A stretch of DNA of 64,000 nt, taken from Alteraquisediminimonas sediminicola (lineage in GTDB: Bacteria > Pseudomonadota > Alphaproteobacteria > Sphingomonadales > Sphingomonadaceae). The stretch spans positions 186,001-250,000 of the forward strand of contig NZ_JAHXZS010000002.1 of NCBI RefSeq assembly GCF_019740335.1, given 5' to 3'. Under the pieces are notes generated by a model, which worked only from the letters and a program-made list of their open reading frames with translations, did not search any database and was not told the DNA's origin. Numbering within the stretch: position 1 is the first letter of the stretch; every line of letters starts with the position of its first letter. Below are positions 1 through 9,306 of this stretch, in pieces. The translations under genes and the position numbers were made by a program.

Positions 1-1595
1 TTGCCGCTATCGGCAGCATACGCATTGAACTTGCCATCGATCCGGCCTTGGAACACGAGATCGCCACCCGTCGCCATCACGCCGCCATTCCAAGGCCCCG
101 GCGTCGGGACTTTCCATGCCTGTTTCTGCGTCACCGGATTCCACGCGATCAACGAACTGGTCGCATTCAGCGGCCCCGCTTCCTTGACCTCGAAATTCGG
201 GATAGTCGCGCCATCGACCGCCGCGCCCGGCGCGCGCACCCAATTTTCGCGCGTGATGCCCTTGTCATTATAGCTGGTCGCCATTTCGATCGCCGGGATA
301 TAGACCAGACCCTGTTTCGGGCTGAACGCCATCGGCAGCCATGTATGCGCGCCAACCGGGCCGGGCCACATCACAAAGGTGGAGCCATTCGGATAGCGCG
401 ATTCCGGCACTTCAATCGGGCGACCAGTGGCAATGTCGATGCCCTTGGCCCATGTCACCTTCACAAATGGCTCTGCCGAGATCAACTTGCCGTTGGTGCG
501 GTCGATGACATAGAAAAAGCCGTTCTTCGGCGCGGTCATCAGGACCTGGCGCTTTTTCCCGGCGATCTTCAGATCGGCCAGCGCGATATCCATCGACGCA
601 TTATAATCCCAGCTTTCGCCCGGATTGGTCTGATAATGCCATTTATATGTGCCGGTCTTGGCATCCAGCCCGACAATCGACGACAGGAACAGATTATCGC
701 CCTGCCCCTTACTGCGAATCTTGTGATTCCACGGCGCGCCATTGCCGACGCCGAGGATCATCGTGTCGGTCGTCGGGTCATAGGTCATGGCATTCCAGAC
801 CGTGCCACCGCCGCCATAACGCCACCAATCGCCTGCCCAAGTCTTGGCGGCCATCTTCTGCGCATCATCTTCAAAACCCTTGGCGGGATCGCCCGGCACG
901 GTGTAAAAACGCCACAATTGCTTGCCGGTGGCCGTATCATAGGCCGTGACATAGCCGCGGATATTATCGACATCCGCACCGCCAAAGCCAATGATGACCT
1001 TGCCATTGAACACGCGCGGCGGGCCGCTGATGAAGCTCAGATCATCCTTGGGCAGGGTCTGCGCCGTCCATACCGGCTTGCCGGTCTTGGCATCCAATGC
1101 CAGCAAGCGGCCATCATGGGTGCCGACGAAAATCCGCCCCGCCTCATAGGCAAGGCCGCGAATGCCCCAGCCCTGACGTAATTTCCTGCCTGCGGCGGCG
1201 GGCGCTTCCGGATCATAGGTCCACAATATTTTTCCCGACACGGCATCAATCGCGCGCACCACGCTATAGCCGGTCGCGATATACAACACGCCATCGACCG
1301 CCAACGGGGCCGAAATCGCATTGCCCAAGGGCAGATCAAGCGACCATGCCAGCCCCAGTTGACCGACATTATCCTTGGAAATTTCGGTCAACGGGCTGAA
1401 ATGCTGCTCGCCAAAGGTGCGGCCAAAGCCGGTCCAGTCATTGGGCGAGGAGGATGCGCCGACATCGTCATCCGCTTTGAGATAGGGGATCGCCACCACA
1501 AGACCGGCCACACCGGCAGCCACCAGCGCCACCACGCCCCATTTCGACCGCCCGCGCCCCGCCGCCTGCGGTTCTGCTTGTGAAGATGTCGTCAT
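1..1595 (-). CDS. PQQ-dependent alcohol dehydrogenase (quinohaemoprotein type), 3' end cut by window edge
   Basis: About 531 codons are open from ATG 1593-1595 to the window edge. The N-terminus has a charged stretch followed by a hydrophobic segment near residues 18-38, so the protein is membrane-anchored or exported. The rest is a PQQ eight-bladed propeller with repeated tryptophan-docking motifs (TGKILWTYDP, TGKPVWT, TGKQLWRFYTVPGDP), NGAPWNHK and GAHTWLPMAFSP, typical of PQQ alcohol dehydrogenases oxidising alcohols in the periplasm. The vicinal Cys-Cys of methanol and quinohaemoprotein alcohol dehydrogenases is absent before the GLAYE segment (it reads QGWGIRGLAY). Whether a C-terminal cytochrome c domain follows cannot be seen. 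The substrate is unknown. Confidence 0.88.
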   Translation of the reverse strand, partial: MTTSSQAEPQAAGRGRSKWGVVALVAAGVAGLVVAIPYLKADDDVGASSSPNDWTGFGRTFGEQHFSPLTEISKDNVGQLGLAWSLDLPLGNAISAPLAVDGVLYIATGYSVVRAIDAVSGKILWTYDPEAPAAAGRKLRQGWGIRGLAYEAGRIFVGTHDGRLLALDAKTGKPVWTAQTLPKDDLSFISGPPRVFNGKVIIGFGGADVDNIRGYVTAYDTATGKQLWRFYTVPGDPAKGFEDDAQKMAAKTWAGDWWRYGGGGTVWNAMTYDPTTDTMILGVGNGAPWNHKIRSKGQGDNLFLSSIVGLDAKTGTYKWHYQTNPGESWDYNASMDIALADLKIAGKKRQVLMTAPKNGFFYVIDRTNGKLISAEPFVKVTWAKGIDIATGRPIEVPESRYPNGSTFVMWPGPVGAHTWLPMAFSPKQGLVYIPAIEMATSYNDKGITRENWVRAPGAAVDGATIPNFEVKEAGPLNATSSLIAWNPVTQKQAWKVPTPGPWNGGVMATGGDLVFQGRIDGKFNAYAADSG

Positions 1596-1802
1596 ATCTC
1601 ATCCACCCCGAATTTTATACTGAAGCGGACTTATAGAGTGTTTGGATGCGATGGCGATTAGACATTGTATCAGGCGATTGAGCCCCATTCCCGCACCTGC
1701 CATCTTGCCAGCTTGCCCCTGCCCGGACAGCATTTAGGGTGCACGCATCGACCGGGCCGCACATCCCGGCATTAGGCATGATATGCGAGAGGAATACGGG
1801 CG

Positions 1803-2753
1803 ATGACAGCAGAACGCGCACTCGGAAAATCGGGGCTAAAAGCACCGCCGATGATGCTGGGCGGCAATGTCTTCGGCTGGACAGCCGACCGTGATGCAAC
1901 CTTTGCCGTGCTTGATGCCTATGTCGCGGGTGGTGGCCGACTGATCGACACCGCCGATATGTATTCCTCCTGGATTCCGGGCCTCAAAGGCGGGGAATCG
2001 GAAACGCTGATCGGCGAATGGATCGCCGCGCGCAAAAGCCGCGACAGGCTGATGATCGCCACCAAGGTCGGTCGCGCGGCGGGTGAACTCGGCGGCCTGT
2101 CCCGCCATGCAATCATCAACGGGATAGAAGGCTCGCTGCGCAGGCTCCAGACCGATTATGTCGATGTCTATTTCGCCCATCTCGACGATGCCGACACCCC
2201 GCTTCAGGAAACGGTCGAAGTCTTTGGTGAACTGGTCAAGGCCGGCAAGGTCCGCGCGTTGGGCGCATCCCATTACACCGCCGCCCGCCTGAATGAGGCG
2301 CGCGCGATCACCGACGCTGCCGGCATTGCCCGTTACGATCTGTTGCAGCCGCTCTATAATCTGATGTCGCGCCCGGCGTTCGAGGGCGAGTTGCAGGATT
2401 ATTGCGTCGCCAACGACATTGCGGTGACACCATTCTGGGCGCTGGCCAGCGGCTTTTTAACCGGCAAATACCGTAGCGAAGCCGATTTGGCAGGCCATGC
2501 CCGCGCCGAAGAAGTCCGTCCCTATCTCACCCCCTTGGGGATGCGCGTCTTGTCCGCGCTCGATCAGGTGGCGGCGGACACCGGCACCAATTGCGCGCAG
2601 GTCGCGCTCGCCTGGATCAACAGCCGCCCGTCAATCCTCGCCCCCGTCGCGAGCGCCACCAATGTCAAACAAGTCGAAGACCTGCTCGCCGCGATGCACC
2701 TGCAACTGAACCCGACGCAGATCGCCCTATTGGATGCGGCAAGCGACCAATAG
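1803..2753 (+). CDS. Aldo/keto reductase
   Basis: 316 residues, the usual length for a single-domain AKR TIM barrel that reduces carbonyls with NAD(P)H. The catalytic tetrad is visible: Asp49 and Tyr54 in RLIDTADMY, Lys88 in IATKVG, His126 in VYFAHLDD. The C-terminal cofactor-binding part (PVASATNVKQVEDLL) is intact. The start ATG has a GAGAGGA ribosome site about 10 nt upstream. It sits between two oxidative enzymes on the other strand and looks monocistronic. It resembles the YajO/Tas-like AKR group. The substrate cannot be told from the sequence. Confidence 0.9.
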   Translation: MTAERALGKSGLKAPPMMLGGNVFGWTADRDATFAVLDAYVAGGGRLIDTADMYSSWIPGLKGGESETLIGEWIAARKSRDRLMIATKVGRAAGELGGLSRHAIINGIEGSLRRLQTDYVDVYFAHLDDADTPLQETVEVFGELVKAGKVRALGASHYTAARLNEARAITDAAGIARYDLLQPLYNLMSRPAFEGELQDYCVANDIAVTPFWALASGFLTGKYRSEADLAGHARAEEVRPYLTPLGMRVLSALDQVAADTGTNCAQVALAWINSRPSILAPVASATNVKQVEDLLAAMHLQLNPTQIALLDAASDQ

Positions 2754-2781
2754 GGCTGACGGCCAACAGCGCAGATCCCGC

Positions 2782-3993
2782 TCAGCTATCCCAAAGCAGC
2801 GGGATCGTGTTGCAGCCCCCTACGGTGCCGCCCTTCATCGTCACCGGCTTATCAGGATCAAGCCGGAATTCCGGCATCCGCCCGAGCCATTCGCGCAGGA
2901 AGATGATGATTTCCGACCGCGCCAGCCCTGCGCCGACGCAGCGGTGCGGGCCTGCGCCCATTGTCGTGTGGCGGGCCGCGTTCAGCCCCCGGTCGAAGCG
3001 CACTTCTTCCGGCGCATCGAAGCTGTGCGGATCGAGATTGTGGAGCACGCTCGGCAGGAAAACGATCTCGCCTTCCTTCATCGTCACCCCATCCAGCTCG
3101 ACATCGGTGACGAGATTGCGGCTGACCGATACGGTCGGGTAGCGCCGCATGAATTCATCCGCTGCGCCCGGGATCAGATCGGGCTGTTCGCGCAACAGGC
3201 GCTGGTGTTCGGGATGGCGGGCAAGGTGCAGCGCGATCATGCCGAGCATCGCCGCCACCGTATCCAGCCCGCCGAACAACAAATTACGGGTCAGGCGCTT
3301 GGCCTCGTCCACCGTCCATGGGCGACCATCAATCGGGACCGACAAAATGCGGCTGAACAGATCCTCACCCGGATTTTCGAGCCGCTGCTGCAAAAATGGC
3401 CAGAGATAATCATCGACCGCCTGCGCCAGTTGTTCGACCGTCATTGTGCCATCGGGCCGGGTCAATTGCTTGCCGAATTCGCGCAGCATCGGGCGGTCCG
3501 ACAAGGGGACATCGATCAGCGACAGGAAGATGTTGACCGGCATCACCTCGGCAAATTCGGTGGCGAAATCGCAAGAACCGCGCCCGATCAGCTCATCGAT
3601 CAACTCGGTCGCGACGGCCTTGACCTGAGGTTCCAGCGCCACGACAAAGCGCGAGGCAAAGCCCTTCATCACCGCATTGCGAAACGGATTATGCGCGGGC
3701 GGATCGAGTTGCAGCGGGATGAAGCGCAAGGCATCGCCCTGCCCCGGCGTGACCGACAGCACCTCGGACGACAGCCGCGCGGCATCGCCCCAAAGATTGC
3801 GGACATGTTCGCCCCCAACGGCGATCCAATGCCCCCCGTTGCGCGGGGTCCAGACCAGCCCCGGCCCGCCGTCTTTTTGCAGCGCCTGCCACGCGGTGGC
3901 ATAATCCTGCTCCACCCCGGGCGGGTTATAGATGTCGAAATCGACAACGCGATCGGCAGGAACGTGCGCAGGACGAGCAACGGCTTCGGTCAT
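2782..3993 (-). CDS. Cytochrome P450, CYP101-like
   Basis: 403 residues from ATG 3993, which has GAAAGG 8 nt upstream. An in-frame ATG at 4038 would add 15 residues but lacks a site. The I-helix motif LLFGGLDT (about 238-245) matches P450cam, ExxR is EFMR (280-283), and the haem loop is MGAGPHRCVG with ligand Cys352. The first loop residue, normally Phe seven before the Cys, is Met345. There is no membrane anchor, so this is a soluble bacterial class I enzyme that needs a ferredoxin and reductase, neither of which is encoded nearby. Similarity in the I-helix and the C-terminal half points to the CYP101 clan of sphingomonads (terpenoid or norisoprenoid hydroxylation). The substrate is inferred only at that level. 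Confidence 0.9.
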   Translation of the reverse strand: MTEAVARPAHVPADRVVDFDIYNPPGVEQDYATAWQALQKDGGPGLVWTPRNGGHWIAVGGEHVRNLWGDAARLSSEVLSVTPGQGDALRFIPLQLDPPAHNPFRNAVMKGFASRFVVALEPQVKAVATELIDELIGRGSCDFATEFAEVMPVNIFLSLIDVPLSDRPMLREFGKQLTRPDGTMTVEQLAQAVDDYLWPFLQQRLENPGEDLFSRILSVPIDGRPWTVDEAKRLTRNLLFGGLDTVAAMLGMIALHLARHPEHQRLLREQPDLIPGAADEFMRRYPTVSVSRNLVTDVELDGVTMKEGEIVFLPSVLHNLDPHSFDAPEEVRFDRGLNAARHTTMGAGPHRCVGAGLARSEIIIFLREWLGRMPEFRLDPDKPVTMKGGTVGGCNTIPLLWDS

Positions 3994-4127
3994 TCGGGGT
4001 GGCCTTTCAGAACCTGATAAAAGGCGCTCTGGCGGCACCTGATGCCGGATAGGACGACATCAGGATCAGCATGGCAAGCTGATGAAAAAGACAGCCGCCC
4101 CGGATGCAGGTGAAGATCGGGCGGGGG

Positions 4128-4784
4128 TCAGGCGAAAAGCGCGCGCAAGCACCCGCGCCGCGCGTAAAAATGGAGAAAAACCATGGCACTGATCAGCGCC
4201 GCAAAAAAGCACCAGACCGACGCAAACCACATGGTGTAAATAACATAGGCCGTGATCATGGAGATGCAGAGCGTGATGCCGAGCATGCGCAATGTCCACA
4301 GACTGGACAGCAAGGGGGCAAGGCAGGTGGCCATCGCATAAAAGGTGAAAACGAGGTGCTTATGCGGGTGCGGCAAATGATATTTGATGTGCAACGCCTT
4401 GATCGTCGCCCCGACCGGATGGGAGATAATCGCGACCAGATAGAACAGGCCCACCGCGAGGCCCACCATTATTGTCCAGGCGATGCGCCTGCGATGCTGC
4501 GCCGATGGTTCGATCATCCAAACTGCCAGCGGCACAAAGACGGGCCATAGCACGTTGGAAAATAGCAAATAGGCCACCGCCAATATATGGGCTGTGGGAT
4601 ATTGCGCGGACAGGCCTAGCCACACCCCGCCCTCGATCAATTGCTGTACCCCGAAAATCACGGGGATCGCCGCATAGGGCAGTTCGTTCATATGCCGGGC
4701 GCGGCGCACGGTCATCGCCCCAATCGCCAGCAGCGCAATTCCGACACTGAAACTGGCCGTTGGGGAAAAGCAGATAATCTTCAC
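4128..4784 (-). CDS. DUF6629-like integral membrane protein
   Basis: 218 residues with about seven hydrophobic segments. The start is GTG at 4784. The N-terminus CFSPTASF, followed by ELPYAAIPVIFGVQQLIEG, matches the signature of the DUF6629 membrane-protein family (CFSPxADL ... QQLIEGxVW). The function of that family is not known. Conserved-looking polar residues are Gln-Gln-Glu in the third segment and the HPHKH cluster near residue 140. It lies downstream of the cytochrome/PQQ dehydrogenase gene on the same strand, separated by a 34-nt inverted repeat. It may be transcribed with it, but no functional link is evident. Confidence 0.72.
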   Translation of the reverse strand: MKIICFSPTASFSVGIALLAIGAMTVRRARHMNELPYAAIPVIFGVQQLIEGGVWLGLSAQYPTAHILAVAYLLFSNVLWPVFVPLAVWMIEPSAQHRRRIAWTIMVGLAVGLFYLVAIISHPVGATIKALHIKYHLPHPHKHLVFTFYAMATCLAPLLSSLWTLRMLGITLCISMITAYVIYTMWFASVWCFFAALISAMVFLHFYARRGCLRALFA

Positions 4785-4798
4785 TCCCGAACGAAGGG

Positions 4799-4832
4799 AT
4801 CACACCGAATACGTACAAGTATCCGGTGTGAT
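4799..4832. repeat. Inverted repeat, 14-nt arms, between PQQ dehydrogenase and DUF6629 gene
   Basis: Arms 4799-4812 and 4819-4832 match at 13 of 14 positions around a 6-nt loop. There is no U-run on either strand, so it is not a classical intrinsic terminator. It may be an mRNA-end or processing hairpin between two genes on the minus strand, or a protein-binding palindrome. Confidence 0.55.
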
Positions 4833-4844
4833 CTAGAGCTATCG

Positions 4845-6749
4845 TTATTTGACCGAATACACCAGCAACACATTGCCGGGCATCTTGCCCGCAAATCCAT
4901 AGCCCGAACCCATGATCAACAGGCCATTATAGGCAATCGGCGCAATGCCGCCGCCCATCGACCCGCCATGGGCCGCGACATTATTGACGGTCGGATAGGT
5001 CTTGCCGGTATCGTCTTCCCAGATGTTCTGGCCATTGGCTGCATCGAAAATTCGCAGATAGCCATCATTGCTGCCCGCCAGCACCAATTCCGGCGTGATG
5101 GTGATCGCACCGGAATAACCGGGGTGACAGAATTTGCGATCACCGCACACATTCGCGGAAGGCGACTGCCAAACATAGGCACCCGTCGCGACATCCAGCG
5201 CAAACAGGCCGGGATGCGCCGGCAACGCATGTTCACGACCATCCGGCACATCGCTCACCGGCACAAAGGCCACGCCGTCATGTGCCGCCAGACCGAAGTG
5301 AATGCCGCCGACAACGCCGCCACGACCGATCTGATGTTGCCACACGAGCTTGCCCGTTGCCGCATCAAGACCATAAGCAATGCCCGATTTTTGCCCGGTC
5401 ACGACATAATCGCGGCCATCCTTGCCGGTTGCCAGCAATGCGCCCGCGCCGAAATCATAATCGGGGCCTTCTTCTTCCGGACAATTGGCCTTGTCCTTCT
5501 CTTCGCAAGAGCCATTCCACGCATCGCCGCCCATCGCCTGATAGGACCAGTTGATCCGCCCGGTCGCCACATCCATCGCGATGATCGCATCGCCATTGGC
5601 GGTCACGGGTGACGAATAATTGCCGCCGGTGGTGAAATAGATCTGGTTGCGCTTCACATCGACCGCCGGGCTATTCCATACGGGCGCGCCGGAGGGGCCA
5701 AATCGCTCGGTCCCGGCGGTCGTGATGCCGCGCTGCTGCGATGGGTCCACCAGATAGGTTTGCCATTTGACCTTGCCGTTACGCGGATCAAGGCCGAGAA
5801 TGGAGCCTCGGAACGTGCAGCACGGATAGGCCGGGTTCATCGCCGCCGCTTCCTCCAGCGAGGATACCGGCACGAACAATGTATCGCCATAAAGGGTCGG
5901 CGCACCAGTCAGCGTGGCGCTCGAATGCTCATCGGCGGGAACGCGCCAGACTTGCTTGCCCGTGAATGCATCCACCGCATAGACATCGCCGGTCAGGTCG
6001 CCAAAATAGGCCAAGGGCGCGGCCTTTGCATCGCCTGCGGCCCATGGCGCAACGATGATCGCCGTCCGCACTTCAGAGGCGGCGGAGAAGGTCCAGCGCG
6101 CACAGCCGGTTTCCAGATCGAGCGCATACACCGTGCCATCATGGCTGCCGACAAATAACGCACCGCCCGCAATGGCGGGCTGGGAACGCGCGCGCAGGGC
6201 ATTGGGGAAACCAAACGCCCATTTCAGCTTGAGACGCGACGCATTGGCGCGGTCGATACCGGCGACAGATGTCGGGATCATATGGCTATTCGCCCGATCC
6301 AATCCCCAGCCGGTAAAGGCGGGCGGCTGCGACCGATCGAATTGCGCGGCGGTGCCGCTGCACATGACCGGCTTGGCCGCCGCAGTGCTGCCAAGTTTGC
6401 GGCTGGTCAGATATTCGGCAACCGCCTTTTTATCATCATCGCTCAACGCCGCCGCCTGCTCCTGCATCACGCCTTTCGTGAGCGCGCGATAGATGGATTC
6501 CGGTGCGGTTTGTTCAAGAATGAAGCGTTGTGGCGCGCGGTTCACCCCGGTCTGGTGGCAGGCGATGCACAGGCCATTATAGACATTTTCGCCCTTGGCC
6601 CTTGTCGCCTCGCTGATATTGCCATTGGCATCGCGATAGGCGTCGGCAGAGGCATCGCCACTAGTGGGCGCAGCAACGGCAGCCAATGCCATACTGGCCG
6701 AAATCCCGAATAGAAATAGACTTATACTTCTAATACCGAGGGTCGCCAT
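4845..6749 (-). CDS. Cytochrome c-PQQ dehydrogenase, polyvinyl-alcohol-dehydrogenase-like
   Basis: 634 residues from ATG 6749 (AGGAG about 9 nt upstream; an in-frame ATG at 6800 is less likely). The signal peptide is about 1-27 (ending ALAAVAA). A small N-terminal cytochrome c domain holds CIACH (61-65) and is followed by a PQQ beta-propeller with TGCARWTF, TGKQVWRV, NGKVKWQTY and TGKLVWQH docking repeats. A vicinal Cys-Cys pair occurs in PCCTFRGS. This order (cytochrome c first, PQQ second) and the Cys pair are those of polyvinyl alcohol dehydrogenase (cytochrome), EC 1.1.2.6, of sphingomonads. It would oxidise secondary alcohols in the periplasm and pass electrons to cytochrome c. No oxidised-PVA hydrolase gene is adjacent, so a different polyol or secondary alcohol is equally possible. 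Confidence 0.85.
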   Translation of the reverse strand: MATLGIRSISLFLFGISASMALAAVAAPTSGDASADAYRDANGNISEATRAKGENVYNGLCIACHQTGVNRAPQRFILEQTAPESIYRALTKGVMQEQAAALSDDDKKAVAEYLTSRKLGSTAAAKPVMCSGTAAQFDRSQPPAFTGWGLDRANSHMIPTSVAGIDRANASRLKLKWAFGFPNALRARSQPAIAGGALFVGSHDGTVYALDLETGCARWTFSAASEVRTAIIVAPWAAGDAKAAPLAYFGDLTGDVYAVDAFTGKQVWRVPADEHSSATLTGAPTLYGDTLFVPVSSLEEAAAMNPAYPCCTFRGSILGLDPRNGKVKWQTYLVDPSQQRGITTAGTERFGPSGAPVWNSPAVDVKRNQIYFTTGGNYSSPVTANGDAIIAMDVATGRINWSYQAMGGDAWNGSCEEKDKANCPEEEGPDYDFGAGALLATGKDGRDYVVTGQKSGIAYGLDAATGKLVWQHQIGRGGVVGGIHFGLAAHDGVAFVPVSDVPDGREHALPAHPGLFALDVATGAYVWQSPSANVCGDRKFCHPGYSGAITITPELVLAGSNDGYLRIFDAANGQNIWEDDTGKTYPTVNNVAAHGGSMGGGIAPIAYNGLLIMGSGYGFAGKMPGNVLLVYSVK

Positions 6750-6984
6750 ATGATATCTGCTCCTATAATTTATATTTTTTGCGCGTGTTCTTATCTGCAC
6801 ATATCAACAACGACGGATAGCGCCCGCCCAAACCCCCACCAGACGCCCCATCAGGCGCAGCGTATAGGCTCAAGCGACCGCCGCCAGCGATAACGCTGCC
6901 GATATTATCCGGCCACAATAACGATGTCTTGCTGGAAGGAGACTAGCCTTGTGGCCAGTCGCTACGGCGCGCCGCTGTTACATC

Positions 6985-9306
6985 TCAGCGGCGACTCTCG
7001 CGCGTTCTCTTGGCGATCACCCGCTTAGCGACCTTGCTGTTGTCCCGCGCAGCGCCCAACCGACCAAGCGCCGCCATGGTTTCGATATGATCCGCCGACA
7101 CCGGCTTGGAGAAAAGATAGCCCTGCAAATGGGTGCAACCGGCCGCCTGCATGATCTGCATTTCGACATCGGTTTCGACGCCCTCGGCAATCACGTCCTT
7201 GCTCAAGACGATCCCGAAATTGGCGATGGTCTGGAGAATGGCCAAGGCACGTTCCGAACTCGCAACATCGCGCACGAAGCTCTGATCGATCTTGAGCTTG
7301 TCGAAGGGAAAATCGCGCAAGTAAGACAGGCTTGAATAGCCCGTGCCGAAATCATCCAGCGCAAGGGTGAAGCCTTCCTGCTTGAGCGTGTTCAGAATCC
7401 GCATCGTGTGCTGATCCTTGCCCATCAGGACCGATTCCGTGATTTCAACAGTGATCTGGCGCGGCGAGACACCGAAACGGCGGGTCGGCTCCATCAAATC
7501 CTCAAGAATGGAGGTCGCGCGCAACTGGGCGGCGGAGATATTGATGGCCGTCGTGATATTCGGCCAGCGACGGCTGTCGCTGATCGCCTGTTCGATGACC
7601 AAACGCCCCAAATCGGCCATCAGCCCCGCGTCTTCCGCAATCGGGATGAAAATGTCCGGGCCAATCGGGCCATGACGCGCGCTGGTCCAGCGGACAAGCG
7701 CCTCGACCGCACTGATCTGACCGGAACTCGCATCAACGATGGGCTGATACATCATCGTCAGTTCGCGATTGGCGATGGCCTGACGCAGGTCAACCTCGAT
7801 CATCCGACGCTTTTCGATTTTCGTGGCCATTTCAGGCTGGAAATGAATCCCGCAACCGCGCCCGTTGCCCTTTGCTTCATAGAGAGCGATGTCGACTTCC
7901 CGCATGATATCGTCGAAATCACGGGTCACATCGGCCAGCACCAGACCAACCGACACGCTCGTCTCGATCATCGCGCCATTGATCTTGAAGGGAGCGCGGA
8001 CGCAATCCATGATGAGTTGCAACAATTGATCTGCGTCATCTTCGCGGGTGCAAGGGCGCACGATCGCAAACTCATCGCCGCCCAGCCGCGCGATCACATC
8101 GTCCGCGCTGAGCATGCCGCGCAATCGGCCAGAAACGGCGCAGATGAGCTGATCCCCTGCCGGATGGCCCAGCGTATCGTTGATGTCTTTGAAGCGATCA
8201 ATGTCGAGGCAAGCGACCACCAACTGCCGCGGCATGCGCTGCGGATTTTCGGCATGGCGCAGCATTTCAGCTTCCAACATCCGACGATTGGGCAATTCGG
8301 TGAGCACATCATGGTTCGCGATGAACTGGGCGGACTGTTCTCGTGCCTCCAATGCGCGCGTAGTCCCCGTCAATCGCCGCGCAAGTGCGGAAAAGAACAC
8401 AACCGCGCAGGCCAAGCCCAGCAGCACAATCGGGAGCACCTTGTTAATCAGGAGCACCCCCGGACGGCGCGGTGTCCAGCCAAGACTGCCAATAGTCTGG
8501 CCATCGTCGGACTTAAGCTCGAACCGCGCGCCCCTTTTGTCGTTCGTCTTGGCAAATCCGAGGTCGGACAGCATCAATTCACGTGATGCCTGCTCCCAAT
8601 AGGTGGGATCGAGCGTGACGAACGAGACGAGGAGCCGTGGACGTGCAGGCGTCAACTTCATATCAACCGATGGCGTGATCGCCATGATCGCGACCAATTC
8701 ACCCTGATCGCCGATGCGGCGCAATGCCGCCGCCGCGCGACCATAGCGCCGGTTCGAAAAGCCGCTATCTTCCATCGCCGCGCTGATCAATTCCTGATCG
8801 AGTATCCGGGGTGAGGCATTCGCCCCCCCACGCGCCTGTTGGACAAGCGGTTGAATGGCGGCAAGATCCCGGCGCATCACCGCCGCATCGGTGGGCCCCT
8901 CGCCCGAAAAGCCGTATACCGGCTGTTCTTTTTCATCGAGGATCATGATGCGGTCGTGATGAAATGACTCTGTCATGAACACGCCGACTTCAAGGTCGAG
9001 CCATTCGCGATCCATCTGCGGGCCAGCGCTTTTGACAACGGCCTCATCCCACCATGCAACGCTGCGCAATTCGCTCAACGAACGGGTCAGCCGCGCGGTC
9101 AATGAATTGTCGATCAATTCGGTCTGCGCGATGACTGTATTGCGATCCATTGTCCGCGCCGAATACAGTACAACCCCGACCAATGCCGCGCCGACGATCA
9201 ACATCAAAATGATGATCGTCGTGATGAGCTTGCGTGCCGCCGACAAGCTTGCAGCTCGTTCAGTGGCTGTTTGAGGGTTGCGCCAAGGCCGCCAGAAATT
9301 TTTCAT
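6985..9306 (-). CDS. CHASE4-GGDEF-EAL cyclic-di-GMP enzyme
   Basis: 773 residues. There is a TM helix near 27-50, then a periplasmic CHASE4-like sensor to about 285 (SVAWWDEAV, LILDEKEQPVYGFSG), a second TM near 287-307, then GGDEF and EAL domains. The GGDEF active site is intact (RLGGDEFAI). The RxxD inhibitory site is not, because the equivalent residues upstream are SADD. EAL residues are intact (EALVRW, DDFGTGYSSL, KIDQSFV, AEGVET, QGYLFSKP). It could therefore both make and break c-di-GMP, with output set by the periplasmic signal. It is monocistronic, divergent from the SET-domain gene, with a near-match to a CtrA box (TTAA-N7-TTTA, 9330-9344) just upstream. Confidence 0.93.
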   Translation of the reverse strand: MKNFWRPWRNPQTATERAASLSAARKLITTIIILMLIVGAALVGVVLYSARTMDRNTVIAQTELIDNSLTARLTRSLSELRSVAWWDEAVVKSAGPQMDREWLDLEVGVFMTESFHHDRIMILDEKEQPVYGFSGEGPTDAAVMRRDLAAIQPLVQQARGGANASPRILDQELISAAMEDSGFSNRRYGRAAAALRRIGDQGELVAIMAITPSVDMKLTPARPRLLVSFVTLDPTYWEQASRELMLSDLGFAKTNDKRGARFELKSDDGQTIGSLGWTPRRPGVLLINKVLPIVLLGLACAVVFFSALARRLTGTTRALEAREQSAQFIANHDVLTELPNRRMLEAEMLRHAENPQRMPRQLVVACLDIDRFKDINDTLGHPAGDQLICAVSGRLRGMLSADDVIARLGGDEFAIVRPCTREDDADQLLQLIMDCVRAPFKINGAMIETSVSVGLVLADVTRDFDDIMREVDIALYEAKGNGRGCGIHFQPEMATKIEKRRMIEVDLRQAIANRELTMMYQPIVDASSGQISAVEALVRWTSARHGPIGPDIFIPIAEDAGLMADLGRLVIEQAISDSRRWPNITTAINISAAQLRATSILEDLMEPTRRFGVSPRQITVEITESVLMGKDQHTMRILNTLKQEGFTLALDDFGTGYSSLSYLRDFPFDKLKIDQSFVRDVASSERALAILQTIANFGIVLSKDVIAEGVETDVEMQIMQAAGCTHLQGYLFSKPVSADHIETMAALGRLGAARDNSKVAKRVIAKRTRESRR

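Noticed and set aside
48-1181. 377-codon plus-strand frame
   Set aside because: Antisense to the PQQ dehydrogenase, which translates cleanly with family motifs on the minus strand.
2734-4017. 427-codon plus-strand frame
   Set aside because: Antisense shadow of the P450 gene.
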